Origin: Micromonospora coriariae
GTDB lineage: Bacteria > Actinomycetota > Actinomycetes > Mycobacteriales > Micromonosporaceae
Assembly (NCBI RefSeq): GCF_900091455.1
Contig: NZ_LT607412.1
Location: 5,208,001 to 5,272,000 of the forward strand
Length of the DNA stretch: 64,000 nt
Direction of reading: 5' to 3'
The notes below the pieces were generated by a model. It saw only the letters and a program-made list of their open reading frames with translations, was not told where the DNA came from and made no database searches. Position numbers and translations under genes: made by a program. This document shows positions 63,012-64,000 of the stretch, in pieces (positions within the stretch are counted from its first letter, which is position 1; each line of letters starts with the position of its first letter).

Positions 63012-63231
63012 GCAATCGACATTGGGCCAGCCGTTGGGCGTCGAGACCGTGCATGTGACCCGGTACCTGGGACCGCAGGCCACCCCGGGGGAGTGTGAGC
63101 CGTGATTCAGTGGGTAGGGACAGGAGCCACGACGGCCGCTCGGGAGACGCTGCCGGGTGTTTGACGGGGGCAGCCGCCCGCTCGTGGCCCCGACCTGCCG
63201 GCGTACGCCGGCTGACAAGGACTGTTCTGCG

Positions 63232-63945
63232 ATGACGCCGCCGACCCTGGATCCCGCCGACGCGTTGGCCGAGCTGGGCCGGATCAGACTCGACGAGACC
63301 AGCCTCGATGACATGCTGCGCCGGATCGCCGAGCTGGCGAACCGAACAGTTCCCGGGACCAGGGACGTGTCGGTCACCCTGGTCCGGGGTCAGGCCAACT
63401 GGACCGCCGCGTTCAGCGGCGACGTGGCCTGCGATCTGGATGAGTGGCAGTACCGGCAGCACCGGGGGCCGTGCCTGGATGCCTCTGCCAGCGGTGACAG
63501 CATCTCGGTGCCGGACATGGCAGCCGAGCAGCGGTGGCCGGAATGGGCCGCCAGGGCTCGCGCTGCCGGGGTCGAAAGCTCGCTGTCGATCGGGCTGCCG
63601 ATCCAGGGATCGGTGGTCGGTGCGCTCAACGTCTACGGCGCCGCGGCGAACGCCTTCGATCCGGCGGCCATCACCGTCGCCGAGGGCTTCGCCGCCTACG
63701 CGGCGGTGGCGCTGGCCAACGCGCATTTGTACGACAGCGCCGCAACGCTGGCGGATCAGATGCAGGAGGCGATGCGGGGGCGGGCGGTGATCGAGCAGGC
63801 CAAGGGGATCATCATCGGGGAGCGGCGTTGCTCGCCGGAGGAGGCGTTCGCGCTGCTGTCGAAGATTTCGCAGGACACCAACCGCAAGGTTCGTGATGTC
63901 GCTGAGGCCCTTGTCGATCAAGCGGTTCGGAGAACGCGCGCGTGA
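63232..63945 (+). CDS. GAF-ANTAR antitermination regulator
   Basis: A 237-residue GAF-ANTAR protein with DVSVTLVRGQANWTAAFSGD, HRGPCLDASASGDSISVPDM and IGLPIQGSVVGALNVYGAAA in the sensor part and RAVIEQAKGIIIGERRCSPE with FALLSKISQDTNRKVRDVAE in the ANTAR part. It is the third paralogue in the window. Its TGA overlaps a GTG that opens a further frame, so it appears to be the first gene of an operon continuing beyond the window. Confidence 0.93.
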   Translation: MTPPTLDPADALAELGRIRLDETSLDDMLRRIAELANRTVPGTRDVSVTLVRGQANWTAAFSGDVACDLDEWQYRQHRGPCLDASASGDSISVPDMAAEQRWPEWAARARAAGVESSLSIGLPIQGSVVGALNVYGAAANAFDPAAITVAEGFAAYAAVALANAHLYDSAATLADQMQEAMRGRAVIEQAKGIIIGERRCSPEEAFALLSKISQDTNRKVRDVAEALVDQAVRRTRA

Positions 63946-64000
63946 GCACCAGGCAGGCCGATCAAGGAAATGGATCGTCCGCCCCGCGGCCGGACCGGGA
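63942..64000 (+). CDS. Start of a downstream gene, truncated by window end
   Basis: A GTG at 63942 overlaps the GAF-ANTAR stop (GTGA) and the frame (MSTRQADQGNGSSAPRPDR) stays open to the last base. Only 19 residues are present and no family can be named. The overlap is the main reason to call it. Confidence 0.45.
   Translation, partial: MSTRQADQGNGSSAPRPDR

Overview
This window reads as chromosome from a high-GC Gram-positive actinomycete, most likely a Micromonospora-type organism. Support comes from the very high GC with strong third-position bias, the many GTG starts, gene-to-gene ATGA/GTGA overlaps, leaderless-looking promoters (TAGGGT-type -10 boxes 6-8 nt before the start codon), a furA-katG pair, an F420-type luciferase-like oxidoreductase, GAF-ANTAR proteins and Tat/Sec-exported hydrolases. 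The organism is inferred from gene content and style only. I saw no tRNA, rRNA, insertion sequence, phage gene or CRISPR array.

Layout. 1-2.7 kb: the end of a two-permease ABC importer with a convergent FGGY sugar kinase. 2.7-6.8 kb: a small zinc-ribbon protein, a membrane protein/winged-helix repressor pair behind a tandem operator, and a glycosyltransferase-membrane protein-alpha/beta hydrolase trio. 6.8-10.6 kb: a LysR regulator divergent from an MFS exporter and an FAD-linked oxidase. 10.7-13.6 kb: furA-katG with a leaderless, operator-bearing promoter and a strong bidirectional terminator. 13.6-23.2 kb: single metabolic and repair genes (epoxide hydrolase, GDSL esterase, DinB, AlkD-like glycosylase, CYP152-type peroxygenase, PP2C-like, DUF1330, NTF2-like, XRE regulator) with a stretch of decayed genes near 15.1-15.8 kb. 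23.4-29.3 kb: a Tat-exported Ntn acylase and a NarL-type two-component system.

29.4-38.2 kb is a redox/metal stress block: YbdK-type ligase, manganese catalase, ChaB protein, PoxB-like TPP enzyme, HPP membrane protein, a molybdopterin oxidoreductase whose N-terminal Fe-S cysteines are replaced, a helical ferritin-like protein and a copper-storage-type Cys-rich protein. 38.2-41.5 kb holds an LLM oxidoreductase, an SDR and a 5'-nucleotidase-like phosphoesterase.

41.6-52.1 kb is the most striking region: nine tightly coupled genes encoding a complete route to ADP-D-glycero-D-manno-heptose (GmhA, HldE, and a GmhB phosphatase fused to a GT9 glycosyltransferase) with a second GT9, three other glycosyltransferases, a carbamoyltransferase and an SDR. 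This looks like a dedicated system for building a carbamoylated, heptose-containing glycan or glycoside in an organism that has no LPS.

52.1-55.6 kb carries GAF-ANTAR and STAS regulators and a DUF6766 membrane protein; a third GAF-ANTAR paralogue lies at 63.2 kb. 55.7-60.8 kb: nucleoside hydrolase, ThuA-like protein, and a remarkable junction where a GH10 xylanase and a sugar ABC permease, facing away from each other, have both lost their 5' ends, followed by an intact second permease and a mannose-6-phosphate-isomerase-like cupin. 60.8-63 kb: a TetR repressor divergent from a DHFR-like reductase over a paired operator, and a MarR-GNAT fusion with a palindrome at its start.
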